Positions 25,630 to 34,419 of a DNA stretch of 64,000 bases are shown here, in pieces. Location: NCBI GenBank assembly GCA_050950205.1, contig JBMNHF010000020.1:1-64000 (forward strand), written 5' to 3'. The notes beneath the pieces are model-generated. The model saw only the letters and a list, made by a program, of their open reading frames with translations, had not been told where the DNA came from and did no database searches. How positions within the stretch are numbered: the first letter of the stretch is position 1; every line of letters begins with the position of its first letter. The translations under genes were made by a program, and so were the position numbers. This DNA is from WRAV01 sp050950205 (GTDB lineage: Bacteria; Bacillota; Clostridia; Oscillospirales; Ruminococcaceae).

Positions 25630-28467
25630 ATGACAATGTTCAGCAAAGCACCGAAGAAACAAGGCCAACCCAAAACAGATGGGGCAGATAGTCCAAAAAC
25701 AAAGCATTATTTTGTTCTGATCGGTATTCTGACATTGATCATTTTACTGCTGAGTGGCCTTTATCTGCATTTTATCTGGAAGCAATATGTAGAAGTTGCC
25801 TCCAACGAAGTGGTGAATCTGGCACAATCGCTGGAAAGTCTCTTCCACCCCGAACATATTGCTGCATTGTCAGGAAGTATCGATGATCTTGATAAACCTG
25901 AATACATTATGGCGAAAAACAGTTTAATCCGGCTTGTTCAAGCCAATAACTCAATTCGCTTTGCATATTTTTTAGTTGAGCGGGACGGCCAACTGGTTTT
26001 TTTATTTGACTCGGATCCACACGATTCGCCCGACCATGTGCTACCCGGGCAAATCTATGAAGAAGCGGATGACACGTTCTACCAGCCCTTCCGAACGGGT
26101 CAGACGGTGTTGACCAAACAGGTCACCGACCGTTGGGGGACTTGGGTCAGTGCGCTTGTGCCGGTGAAAAACCCCGCAGACGGCAGTGTCCTTTGTGTGT
26201 TCGGGATCGACATTCCCGCATCGGATTGGCTGGCTGGCCCCTACAGTCAGATCATTTTGGATGTCAGTATTGTTATCTGCGTTCTGATCCTTTGCTTTGC
26301 ATTTATTCACATTCGGATCCAAAACTCCATTTTAAAAAGACTGAACAAACGCATTTCTTATAACGAGACCCTGTACCGCAGCATATTTTCCCAAGCGCCA
26401 ATTGGGATTGCAATTGTAAACGATATGCACTTTGTGCCACGGTCAGAATACGGGTACGAAAGCATCAATCCCATGTTTGAAAAATTTCTTGGACGTACCA
26501 GCAGTGAATTAGAGTGTATCACATGGCCCGAAATCACCCACCCCGATGACCTGCAAGCCGATCTGGAATTGGCGGAGCAGTTGAAAAACGGCGAAATTTC
26601 CAGCTATTCCATGGAAAAACGTTATCTAAGGCCGGATGGATCCAGTGTGTGGACCAATATTAAGGTAACTCCCCTCTCCGGTCTGCCAAATGGCAATCAA
26701 AATCTTAATCTCTGTTTGCTTGAGGATATATCCGCCCGAAAGAAAACCGCCGAGGCACTGGTTGAAAGCGAGCGCAGCAAATCGGTGTTGATTTCCCATC
26801 TGCCTGGACTGGCTTACCGATGCAAAAATGATGATGCATGGACCATGCAATTTGTTTCTGCCGGCTGTTTCGATTTGACTGGCTATCCGCCCGAAAGCCT
26901 TTTGTATAATCGGGATCGCTCCTTTGAAAGCATCATTGCGCCCGAGTATCACTTATTTTTGCGGAATAAATGGAAGGAGGTTCTTGCCAAACGCTCCCCT
27001 TTCCGGGCGGAATACGAGATTATTACGGCAAACAATGAGAAAAAATGGGTTCTGGAACTGGGACAGGGGATATTCAACGACCTGGGCGAGGTGGAAGCCT
27101 TGGAAGGAATCATCCTCGATATTTCCGATCGCAAAAAAATAGAAAATGACTTAAGATACATCAACGAACACGATAGCCTGACGGGGCTGTATAATGGACA
27201 CTTTTTAGAAAATCTTCTGAACAAGGACGCCCAAAACCCTGTAACAAGCAAGCGGGCTCTTATCAATGTCAACTTGAGTACCGTTCAAACGCTGACCAAA
27301 ACCTATGGCTTTCACTACACACAGAAGCTGATAAAAAATGCAGCCGATGTGCTAAAACAATTCTGCTCCGATGAGTGCATGTTGTTTTACACCTACTGGG
27401 ATCGCTTTGTCTATTACCGAAAATCCTATGACGACAAAAAACAATTGCTGGAATTCTGCGCCAAACTTTCCCGCGCATTGGAATCGTTGCTGCAGACGGA
27501 GCGAATCGGCGGCGGGATTGGAATTCTTGAAATCTGGGACAATGAAGACCAGGATGCAGACCAGCTGCTGAAAAAGCTGCTCATTGCTTCGGAAAAATCC
27601 ATCCAAAAATCCGATGCCAGTTTTGTCCCCTGTTTTTATGATAGGGATATTGAGCTGCAAATTGTGCGGGAGGATGAGATTAAGCGAGAGCTTGCCCTTA
27701 TTGTTGACGATGTCCGGGATGGCGGTCTCTTCCTGCAATATCAGCCCATTCTGGATCTCAGGTCCAATCAAATCTATGGTTTTGAGGCCTTGTCCCGCTT
27801 ACAGAGCCATACGTTGGGTTTTGTTCCTCCTTTGGAGTTTATCCCTCTGGCAGAAGAAACAAAGCTCATCATTCCCATTGGCCAGAAAATCATCCGGCAG
27901 GCATTGCAATTTCTCCATCAATTAAAACAGTTAGGTTATCCCACTATATCCATCAGCATTAATGTCTCCGCCATTCAGCTGCTGCGAAGTGATTTTGCAG
28001 AAAAGCTGTTTGCTATGGTTGAGCAAATGCAGGTAAGCCCAAAGAATATCATCCTTGAGCTCACAGAGTCAGTCTTTGCCGATAACTATAAAGAAGTAAA
28101 CCGAACCATCATTCAGCTAAGGGACGCCGGGATACGGGTTGCCATCGACGACTTTGGCACGGGCTACTCTTCCCTTGCCCGGGAACAAGAGCTGTATGTA
28201 GATTTTTTGAAAATTGATAAGTACTTTATCGATAAGCTGATGCACACCCACCCGGAAAAGGTCATCACCAGCGATATTATTTCTATGGCCCATCGAATGG
28301 GTCATCGTGTTATCGCCGAGGGTGTAGAAGATCAAAAACAGCTGCATTACCTGAAAAAGTGGGGTTGTGATAAAGTACAAGGCTACTTGATCGACAAACC
28401 CCTGAAGGAGGAAGCGGCCATTCAGTTGCTTTCCCGGTACGAGAATACCCTTGAGGTTTTAAATTAA
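25630..28467 (+). CDS. Membrane PAS-GGDEF-EAL protein, likely c-di-GMP phosphodiesterase
   Basis: A 945-residue signalling protein. Membrane helices near residues 28-48 and 208-230 flank an extracellular sensor region. Two PAS domains follow, about 245-375 and 380-505, each closing with a DISxRKK motif. The GGDEF domain begins HDSLTGLYNGHF near 514, but the active-site loop reads YWDRF (589-593) instead of GGDEF, so it should not make c-di-GMP. The EAL domain (about 695-935) is intact: QPILDL, FEALSRL, NVS, LELTES, IDDFGTGYSSL, FLKIDKYF and IAEGVED. It should therefore hydrolyse c-di-GMP, possibly controlled by GTP at the dead GGDEF site. It is monocistronic with its own promoter. Confidence 0.93.
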   Translation: MTMFSKAPKKQGQPKTDGADSPKTKHYFVLIGILTLIILLLSGLYLHFIWKQYVEVASNEVVNLAQSLESLFHPEHIAALSGSIDDLDKPEYIMAKNSLIRLVQANNSIRFAYFLVERDGQLVFLFDSDPHDSPDHVLPGQIYEEADDTFYQPFRTGQTVLTKQVTDRWGTWVSALVPVKNPADGSVLCVFGIDIPASDWLAGPYSQIILDVSIVICVLILCFAFIHIRIQNSILKRLNKRISYNETLYRSIFSQAPIGIAIVNDMHFVPRSEYGYESINPMFEKFLGRTSSELECITWPEITHPDDLQADLELAEQLKNGEISSYSMEKRYLRPDGSSVWTNIKVTPLSGLPNGNQNLNLCLLEDISARKKTAEALVESERSKSVLISHLPGLAYRCKNDDAWTMQFVSAGCFDLTGYPPESLLYNRDRSFESIIAPEYHLFLRNKWKEVLAKRSPFRAEYEIITANNEKKWVLELGQGIFNDLGEVEALEGIILDISDRKKIENDLRYINEHDSLTGLYNGHFLENLLNKDAQNPVTSKRALINVNLSTVQTLTKTYGFHYTQKLIKNAADVLKQFCSDECMLFYTYWDRFVYYRKSYDDKKQLLEFCAKLSRALESLLQTERIGGGIGILEIWDNEDQDADQLLKKLLIASEKSIQKSDASFVPCFYDRDIELQIVREDEIKRELALIVDDVRDGGLFLQYQPILDLRSNQIYGFEALSRLQSHTLGFVPPLEFIPLAEETKLIIPIGQKIIRQALQFLHQLKQLGYPTISISINVSAIQLLRSDFAEKLFAMVEQMQVSPKNIILELTESVFADNYKEVNRTIIQLRDAGIRVAIDDFGTGYSSLAREQELYVDFLKIDKYFIDKLMHTHPEKVITSDIISMAHRMGHRVIAEGVEDQKQLHYLKKWGCDKVQGYLIDKPLKEEAAIQLLSRYENTLEVLN

Positions 28468-28614
28468 CAAGAAAAACAGCAGGCACCTTACCCTAGGCTC
28501 TTTTACAACAGGAGAAATGGATTTCTTTCAGCTCATGTAAGCTAGAATCTTTACAGCAAATTTATATGGATTTCAGTAGAATATATAATGTATTACGCTG
28601 GAGGAATCAGAGCG

Positions 28615-29253
28615 ATGGAAAATCGGGCATTTACTGTTACATCTGCCAAAAACAAGCTCATTACCATGAATGTCATTCCCGGGCATTTCACAAACAGCAC
28701 TTCTCACCTCACCCATTATCTGGACATGAGCCGGCTCAAATTCAATGCCCTCATTGCACGGGATATTGCTCGAGAAATGGCCGTTCCATACCTTTCCAAT
28801 CATTTGGTGGAAACCATCGTCTGTATGGAGGAGATGGATGTCATCGGGGCTTATTTGGCGGAAGAGCTGATCGAAAACGGCATGATCATCAACAGTGAGC
28901 GGGACATTCATGTGTTGACACCCAGAATCAATGTCAACGGGCAGCTGATTTTTCAGCAAAGCACCGAACGGTTTATCCACAATAAGCACGTTATCCTTCT
29001 GGTGGCATCGGCCGCCAGCGGAAAGACGATTGATCGAACGCTTGACTGCTTAAAATACTACAATGGCGAATTGGTGGGAATCTCGGCGATTTTTACCGCT
29101 GCCCCAAAGGTATCGGGACACAAAATCCACGCCCTGTTTAACAGTCAAGATATATATGGCTACAAGGTGTACCGGCCTTCCCAGTGTGTGATGTGTCAGA
29201 AAGGGCAAAAGCTGGAAGCCATGATCGGCTATGATGGATACACCCGATTTTAA
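28615..29253 (+). CDS. Type I phosphoribosyltransferase-like protein with altered PRPP loop
   Basis: A 212-residue cytosolic protein resembling orotate-type phosphoribosyltransferases. A PRPP-loop-like segment VILLVASAASGKTIDRTL lies at the expected place after a beta strand, followed by YYNGELVGISAIF. The usual acidic pair of the loop (as in VLLVEDVVTTGGT) is missing. An N-terminal region with AREMAVPYLSNHLVETIV fits the hood part of such enzymes. ATG 28615 is chosen with GGAGGA 9 bases upstream. It directly precedes the sensor kinase, so it may act in the same signalling module, perhaps as a nucleotide or PRPP sensor rather than an enzyme. That role is inference. Confidence 0.6.
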   Translation: MENRAFTVTSAKNKLITMNVIPGHFTNSTSHLTHYLDMSRLKFNALIARDIAREMAVPYLSNHLVETIVCMEEMDVIGAYLAEELIENGMIINSERDIHVLTPRINVNGQLIFQQSTERFIHNKHVILLVASAASGKTIDRTLDCLKYYNGELVGISAIFTAAPKVSGHKIHALFNSQDIYGYKVYRPSQCVMCQKGQKLEAMIGYDGYTRF

Positions 29254-29370
29254 GTTGTGAAAGGGATTCCCACTTCTCGCTGCGAAAAGCAAGGGAAACG
29301 ACACTTCCAATCCAAATGGAAGAGCGCTGTGTTCCTTGGGTTGGTTTGGCACTGCAACGGGAGAAAGACG

Positions 29371-30915
29371 TTGAAGAATAAAAAGTTTGGCGCTCGTCCA
29401 CCTAATAAAAAGCAAATATTATTCCACAGCTTAGCTACTGTTGCTATTCTACTGGCTGCTTCGCTTTTATGCGAGCTGCTGTGCCGCTTAGAGTTTGGCG
29501 AGCAAAACATCAATATTGTCGTGGTGTTGGCGGTGTTTATGGTTGCCGCTATCACTGACGGCTATCTTTATGGGCTCTTTGCTGCTCTGTCCGGTGTGTT
29601 TATTTATGATTTTTTGGTAACCACTCCCCGTTTTGGATTCAGCTTTACCAAGGGCTTTCCGGTCACTCTGGCCATTATGCTCCTGGTCACTCTGACCACC
29701 AGCACCATCACTGCCCGCATGAAAAAACAGACAAAGCGTGCCCGCTACCAAGAGCAACGGGCAGAAATGCTTTACGATATTAACCGCAAGTTGCTGTCCT
29801 GCCGGGACGAAGCTTCCATTGCCCGGTATGTCATGGAGTATTTGAAAGACGGTTTGCGCCGTTCCATCGCCCTGTATACCTCTCTGGACGATGCGGAGCA
29901 CCCCAGCTGCTACTTTCGCCAAGCTGAAGGAGATATCACCTCTGATTATTTTATTTCCGAGGCTGGATGGAACGCCGCCACCTTGGCCGCCCGACAAAAG
30001 AAGCCCCAAGCCGATGCGGTTGCCTGTTATGTTCCCATTATCGCACAGGAAACCGTGTATGGAGTATTGGGTATTTCCTGTCTTTTTGGCACCATTTCAT
30101 CCTCCAATCAGGCCTTTTTAACTTTAATGGTGGAGCAAGCCGCCCTGGCTCTTCGTGTTCATTCTCTGGCGGTACACAAGCAGCAGGCTGTCATCATGGC
30201 AGAGACCGAAAAAGCCCGCAACAGCTTTTTGCGGGGAATTTCCCACGATCTGCGCACTCCCCTTACCAGCATTATCGGAGCCAGTGCAACTTTTTTAGAA
30301 AATTGGGAGGAATTGCCCGTCTCCACCCAAATCCATCTGGTGGAGGGCATTCACTCCGATTCCCAATGGCTGCTGAATATGGTAGAAAATGTTCTCTCCG
30401 TCACAAAAATTCATAAAAACATGGCCATTCAAAAAGTCGAAGAGGTGGCGGAAGAGGTGGTGGGCGATGCTGTAGCCCGATTTCGCAGGCGCTATCCCAA
30501 AGTTCAGATTACCATCCTTGCACCCGATGATGTGTTGCTGGTTCCCATGGATGCTCTGCTGATCACCCAGGTGCTCAACAATCTTTTGGAAAACGCCTAT
30601 CGCCATGGAGGAGGTACCCACACTCAAATTAAGGTGGAGATGTTGGCCAAGGATGGCATGGCTCAGTTTTCGGTCACCGACAACGGGCCGGGTATTGCCG
30701 CCAGTCAACTGGCCCATCTGTTTGAAATCCAGCCTGCACCTTCTCAGCGGGGGGAAGACTCTTCCCGGGGGTTGGGAATTGGTTTGTCCCTGTGCAAAGC
30801 CATCGTAGAAGCCCACGGTGGTTGGATTAAAGCGTATAATCTGCCAAAGAGTGGCGCCTGCTTCCTCTTTGGTCTGCCGTTGGCAACAGCAAAGGAGGAA
30901 GTGGATGGAGAATAA
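29371..30915 (+). CDS. KdpD-like sensor histidine kinase lacking the N-terminal KdpD domain
   Basis: A 514-residue membrane sensor kinase. A DUF4118-type block of about four closely spaced helices (residues 15-105, including LFAALSGVFIYDFLVTTPRF, the KdpD signature) is followed by a GAF-like region and the kinase core. The H-box SHDLRTPLTS puts His near 292; the N-box is LLENAYRHG, then DNGPGIA and GLGIGLSLCKAIVEAHGG. The N-terminal USP/KdpD sensing domain of full KdpD is absent. TTG 29371 is preferred for its GGGAGAAAGACG site; GTG 29257, 3 bases after the previous stop, would add 38 residues. It overlaps the response-regulator start by 11 bases. It may respond to K+, ions or turgor. Confidence 0.87.
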   Translation: MKNKKFGARPPNKKQILFHSLATVAILLAASLLCELLCRLEFGEQNINIVVVLAVFMVAAITDGYLYGLFAALSGVFIYDFLVTTPRFGFSFTKGFPVTLAIMLLVTLTTSTITARMKKQTKRARYQEQRAEMLYDINRKLLSCRDEASIARYVMEYLKDGLRRSIALYTSLDDAEHPSCYFRQAEGDITSDYFISEAGWNAATLAARQKKPQADAVACYVPIIAQETVYGVLGISCLFGTISSSNQAFLTLMVEQAALALRVHSLAVHKQQAVIMAETEKARNSFLRGISHDLRTPLTSIIGASATFLENWEELPVSTQIHLVEGIHSDSQWLLNMVENVLSVTKIHKNMAIQKVEEVAEEVVGDAVARFRRRYPKVQITILAPDDVLLVPMDALLITQVLNNLLENAYRHGGGTHTQIKVEMLAKDGMAQFSVTDNGPGIAASQLAHLFEIQPAPSQRGEDSSRGLGIGLSLCKAIVEAHGGWIKAYNLPKSGACFLFGLPLATAKEEVDGE

Positions 30916-31621
30916 AGCGGTTATCTTGGTGGTGGAGGATGAAATGGTCATCAGCGATATTCTGATGGCTAAGCTCAAAACCATGGGGTATCGCCCCATC
31001 CCGGCTTACAGCGGCAAGGAAGCTACTTCTTTAGCCGCCTCCCACTGCCCCGATTTAGTGCTGCTGGATCTGGGTCTGCCCGACATCGATGGGATGGAGG
31101 TGCTGGCCGATATTCGCCAATGGAGTGCTGTCCCCATTGTTGTTCTGTCCGCTCGGCAGCGGGATGAAGATATTGTTCAGGCTTTGGATAATGGAGCCGA
31201 CGATTACATCACCAAGCCTTTTAACAACTCCATTTTAATGGCCAGAATCCGCAATGCTCTGCGCAAGCTTCCCGCATGGAAAGCCGATCAGGTGCAGATG
31301 CGCCAGTCCTTTTTGCAAGGCAGTCTGATCATCGATTATGACAAGCGCCTTGTCACAGTAGAGGGACAGGAGGTGCATTTGACTCCCGCAGAATACAAAA
31401 TGCTGACTTTTTTGGCCCGCAACGCCGGCAAGGTGGTGACCTACTCGGCAATTTGCAAGGAATTGTGGGGGCCTTATGTAGGGGACAAGCGCACTTTGAG
31501 AGTGAATATGGCAAATCTGCGGCGTAAAATTGAAAGCAATTCGGCCGACCCCCAGTTTATTCTGACAGAGATCGGTGTGGGGTATCGAATGATCGACAGT
31601 GACGAGCCGGAAAAACCATAG
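30905..31621 (+). CDS. KdpE-like response regulator (OmpR family)
   Basis: A 238-residue regulator. The receiver domain (1-120) has acidic VVEDE, phospho-acceptor Asp55 in LLDLGLPDIDG, VLSA and Lys in YITKPF. The C-terminal winged-helix domain of OmpR type begins near 140 (LTPAEYKMLTFLARNAGKVV) and has the recognition helix region LRVNMANLRRKIE, close to KdpE. ATG 30905 follows AAAGGAGGAAGTGG. It is co-transcribed with the kinase and ends at a strong terminator. No kdpFABC genes are in the window; the adjacent pyrophosphatase and phosphate transporter genes are possible targets. Confidence 0.92.
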   Translation: MENKAVILVVEDEMVISDILMAKLKTMGYRPIPAYSGKEATSLAASHCPDLVLLDLGLPDIDGMEVLADIRQWSAVPIVVLSARQRDEDIVQALDNGADDYITKPFNNSILMARIRNALRKLPAWKADQVQMRQSFLQGSLIIDYDKRLVTVEGQEVHLTPAEYKMLTFLARNAGKVVTYSAICKELWGPYVGDKRTLRVNMANLRRKIESNSADPQFILTEIGVGYRMIDSDEPEKP

Positions 31622-31639
31622 AAAGTCTCCCATTTCATG

Positions 31640-31693
31640 AAGCTGTAAAGAATGAAACCAAGATTCTCTTGGTCCAATTCTTTGCAGCTTTTT
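31640..31693 (+). terminator. Intrinsic terminator after two-component operon
   Basis: AAGCTGTAAAGAAT pairs with ATTCTTTGCAGCTT across a 25-base loop and is followed by a run of T. It separates the regulator gene from hppA. Confidence 0.75.
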
Positions 31694-31761
31694 AATATGT
31701 TTTGTGAGATAATTATTATTAGAAAACTACTAAATTCTACCGTTTGTGACAGAAAAATTGT

Positions 31762-31830
31762 TGTACCCGGGACTTGGCAGGTGCATATCCTGTCCTTGGG
31801 TACATTGTTTTGATAAGGGCTATTGTACCC
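31762..31830 (+). promoter_or_regulatory. Switch-like leader upstream of pyrophosphatase gene
   Basis: TGTACCC at 31762-31768 pairs with GGGTACA at 31798-31804, enclosing an inner CAGG/CCTG helix. A second TGTACCC at 31824-31830 can pair with the same GGGTACA, giving a mutually exclusive hairpin. Such alternative pairing is a hallmark of riboswitch or attenuator leaders. I do not recognise the class. It lies 120 bases before hppA. Confidence 0.4.
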
Positions 31831-31951
31831 GAGCGGGTAGATCAGCATGAAATATACTCTGTAAACCGGAAAGAAGGAGGCGGATCAAAACAGTTTTATT
31901 CCGATGAGTAAAAGCGATTAGTTTTTTAATGATTGGAAGGGGTAATCAATT

Positions 31952-34051
31952 GTGGGCTTAAATGCTTTTCTGTTATTGTCCGCGGTCATTGCGGTATTAG
32001 CTTTTGTCTGTGCAGGCTGGCTGTACGGCTGGGTCAAAAGACAACCGTCTCAGAATCTGCGAATTCAGGAAGTGAGCGGGTACATTCGCCGTGGTGCCGC
32101 CGCATTTTTGAATAAGGAATACCGTGTTCTTGCCAAGTTTGCAGGAGTTGTAGCCGTTCTCATTCTGTTGTTTCTACCCTCCCCTATCTGGAAAGGTTCC
32201 TTTCTCCCCAACCTGATGATGGCGATTTCCTACATAGCCGGAACTGCCTTTTCGGCACTGGCTGGAAAGATTGGCATTGAGGTGGCAACCATTGCCAACG
32301 GCAGAACGGCAGAGGCCGCCCAAAAAGGAATCCGGCAGTCTTTCTTGGCTGGTTTTCGGGGTGGTGCTGTCATGGGAATGGCCGTGGTGGGCTCCTCCCT
32401 GCTGGGTGTGGTTTTGATCTTTTGGATTACCGGGGACACCTCCTCCCTGCTGGGATTCTCCTTTGGAGCATCCAGTTTGGCACTGTTTGCCAAAGCAGGA
32501 GGCGGTATCTTTACCAAAACAGCTGACATTGCGGCGGACCTCACCGGCAAGGTAGAGCTGGGTATTCCGGAGGACGATCCCCGCAACCCGGCTGTCATTG
32601 CTGACAACGTGGGAGATAATGTGGGCGACGTAGCGGGAATGGGCGCCGACCTGTTCGACTCTAACGTTGCCAGTATGGCTGCCGCTCTTGTTATGGCCTC
32701 TGCCATCGACAAGGCTGTGGGCGGTATTACCAATACGGCTATGGTGTTCTGCTATGCCGCCATCGGCCTGCTGGCCTCTATCATCGGAGTTGCCACAGCC
32801 CGCATGGGAAAAAACGACAATCCCACCTTTGCCTTAAACTCCAGCACCTATGTTACCACCGGCATCTATGCTGTGCTGACAGCACTGGCAACGGTTGTGT
32901 TTGATTTTGAATGGCGCATCTGGGGCGCTTCCGCTGTGGGTCTGTTTGTGGGAGTGATCATCGGAATTGCCACCGACTACTTTACCGACGACCGCAAACT
33001 TCCGGTGCGAAAAACCGCTCAGGCCAGCGAAAAGGGCCCGGCTCTTACCATTCTTTCCGGCGTTGCCTATGGTTTTCTGTCGGTGTTACCCGCCCTGGTG
33101 GGAATCGGCCTCTCGGCGCTGGTCAGCTATAAGCTCTGCGATCCCTTGGGGGACGGCTACGCCATGTATGGCATTTCTATGGCTGCGGTGGGAATGCTAT
33201 CCATTGTAGGCATGATTATCTCTAACGATGCTTACGGCCCCATTGTGGACAACGCCCGCGGTCTGGCCGAAATGGGCGAGCTGGGGGACGAAGTACTGGA
33301 AATTACCGATACGCTGGACTCTGCAGGCAATACGGTAAAAGCCATTACCAAGGGCTTTGCCGTCGGTGCAGCCGGGCTGACGGTCATTGCCCTGCTTGGT
33401 GCCTTCATCAGCGAAGTGAACGAAGCGGCTATTGCGCTTAATTTGGTGGAAGCCGGGCAAAAGTACCTGAATGGCTTTGACCTGATTAATCCCACCGTGT
33501 TCTTTGGTATGCTGGTTGGTGCAGCCATTCCCGCCGTGTTCAGCGCCATGCTGATTTTGGGAGTAGATCGCAACACCCAGCGTATGGTGGAAGAAATTCA
33601 CCGGCAGTTTGACACCATCCCCGGACTGCGGGAAGGCAAAAAAGGCGTGGTGCCCGAGTACGAAAAGTGCATCGAAATCGCCACCATAGGTTCCATTCAG
33701 GAACTGATTCCCGCCGGTCTGACCAGCATTATTGCCACCATCCTGGTAGGCTTTATCGGCGGAGTGACCGCCATTGGAGGCTTTTTGGCCGGCAATATTG
33801 TTTCTGGGCTTTTGCTTGCTCTGTTTATGTCCAATGCAGGCGGGCTTTGGGATAACAGCAAAAAATATGTCGAGGCTGGCAACAATGGTGGAAAAGGAAG
33901 CGATGCCCACAAAGCTGCTGTCATTGGCGATACCGTGGGAGATCCCTTTAAGGATACCGCCGGTCCCTCCATCAACACGCAGATCACTGTGGTATCTTTG
34001 GTTGCCTCTTTGATGTCCTCTCTGTTCCTGATGTTCTCTTTGATTCGCTAA
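31952..34051 (+). CDS. hppA: Membrane-bound ion-pumping pyrophosphatase, K+-independent type
   Basis: Integral pyrophosphatase that couples PPi hydrolysis to H+ (or Na+) export, 699 residues with about 16 helices. Catalytic segments are intact: GGGIFTKTADIAADLTGKVE, IPEDDPRNPAVIADNVGDNV and the C-terminal GDTVGDPFKDTAGPSIN. The residue that sets K+ dependence lies in AGNTVKAITKG: Lys463 stands where K+-dependent enzymes have Ala. By the published rule this predicts a K+-independent enzyme, most of which pump H+. GTG 31952 follows GGAAGGGG. The gene sits between a two-component system and a phosphate transporter operon, fitting a role in PPi recycling and energy saving. Confidence 0.95.
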   Translation: MGLNAFLLLSAVIAVLAFVCAGWLYGWVKRQPSQNLRIQEVSGYIRRGAAAFLNKEYRVLAKFAGVVAVLILLFLPSPIWKGSFLPNLMMAISYIAGTAFSALAGKIGIEVATIANGRTAEAAQKGIRQSFLAGFRGGAVMGMAVVGSSLLGVVLIFWITGDTSSLLGFSFGASSLALFAKAGGGIFTKTADIAADLTGKVELGIPEDDPRNPAVIADNVGDNVGDVAGMGADLFDSNVASMAAALVMASAIDKAVGGITNTAMVFCYAAIGLLASIIGVATARMGKNDNPTFALNSSTYVTTGIYAVLTALATVVFDFEWRIWGASAVGLFVGVIIGIATDYFTDDRKLPVRKTAQASEKGPALTILSGVAYGFLSVLPALVGIGLSALVSYKLCDPLGDGYAMYGISMAAVGMLSIVGMIISNDAYGPIVDNARGLAEMGELGDEVLEITDTLDSAGNTVKAITKGFAVGAAGLTVIALLGAFISEVNEAAIALNLVEAGQKYLNGFDLINPTVFFGMLVGAAIPAVFSAMLILGVDRNTQRMVEEIHRQFDTIPGLREGKKGVVPEYEKCIEIATIGSIQELIPAGLTSIIATILVGFIGGVTAIGGFLAGNIVSGLLLALFMSNAGGLWDNSKKYVEAGNNGGKGSDAHKAAVIGDTVGDPFKDTAGPSINTQITVVSLVASLMSSLFLMFSLIR

Positions 34052-34064
34052 AGTATCTGATAAA

Positions 34065-34153
34065 AAAACGCCAATGATCGATAGCACCTTGTTGGGAAAA
34101 CAGTTGCTTCTCCACTGTTTTATTCTCAAGCAGGCGCCGATCAATGGCGTTTT
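34065..34153 (+). terminator. Branched terminator-like structure after hppA
   Basis: An outer stem AAAACGCCAATGATCG pairs with CGATCAATGGCGTTTT (one mismatch) around an inner hairpin AAAACAGT/ACTGTTTT at 34097-34121. The 3' arm ends in TTTT. It lies 14 bases after the stop. Confidence 0.6.
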
Positions 34154-34311
34154 ATATTATTTCTATACGGTTCGCATTATATTTGTAAATATTACCAAGC
34201 AATTATTTCATAAAAATTCGTTACTATATAAACATGAGTGAATTTGGCTTGGAAAAAGAAAAATGTTGGACTCCCAGAGGTGTCCCCTAGCAACGTGTGG
34301 GCAAAACTTAA

Positions 34312-34360
34312 GCCGGGGATATCATATCAGATTGCCTTAGGACGGGAAGGCAACCCCGGC
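34312..34360 (+). promoter_or_regulatory. Structured leader before phosphate transporter gene
   Basis: GCCGGGG (34312-34318) pairs with CCCCGGC (34354-34360) around an inner GCCTT/AAGGC hairpin. A further weak helix may form upstream (CCCAGAGGTGT near 34272 with a GTGGG stretch). It ends 60 bases before the start of the transporter gene. No riboswitch class is recognised. Confidence 0.35.
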
Positions 34361-34419
34361 AACCAATGGAATACGGTGTCAAACCACCAAAGAAAAGGAA
34401 TATTAGGGAAGGACATGGG

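Noticed and set aside
28615..31621. Complete Kdp potassium system
   Set aside because: The kinase and regulator resemble KdpD/KdpE, but the kinase lacks the N-terminal domain and there are no kdpFABC genes in the window.
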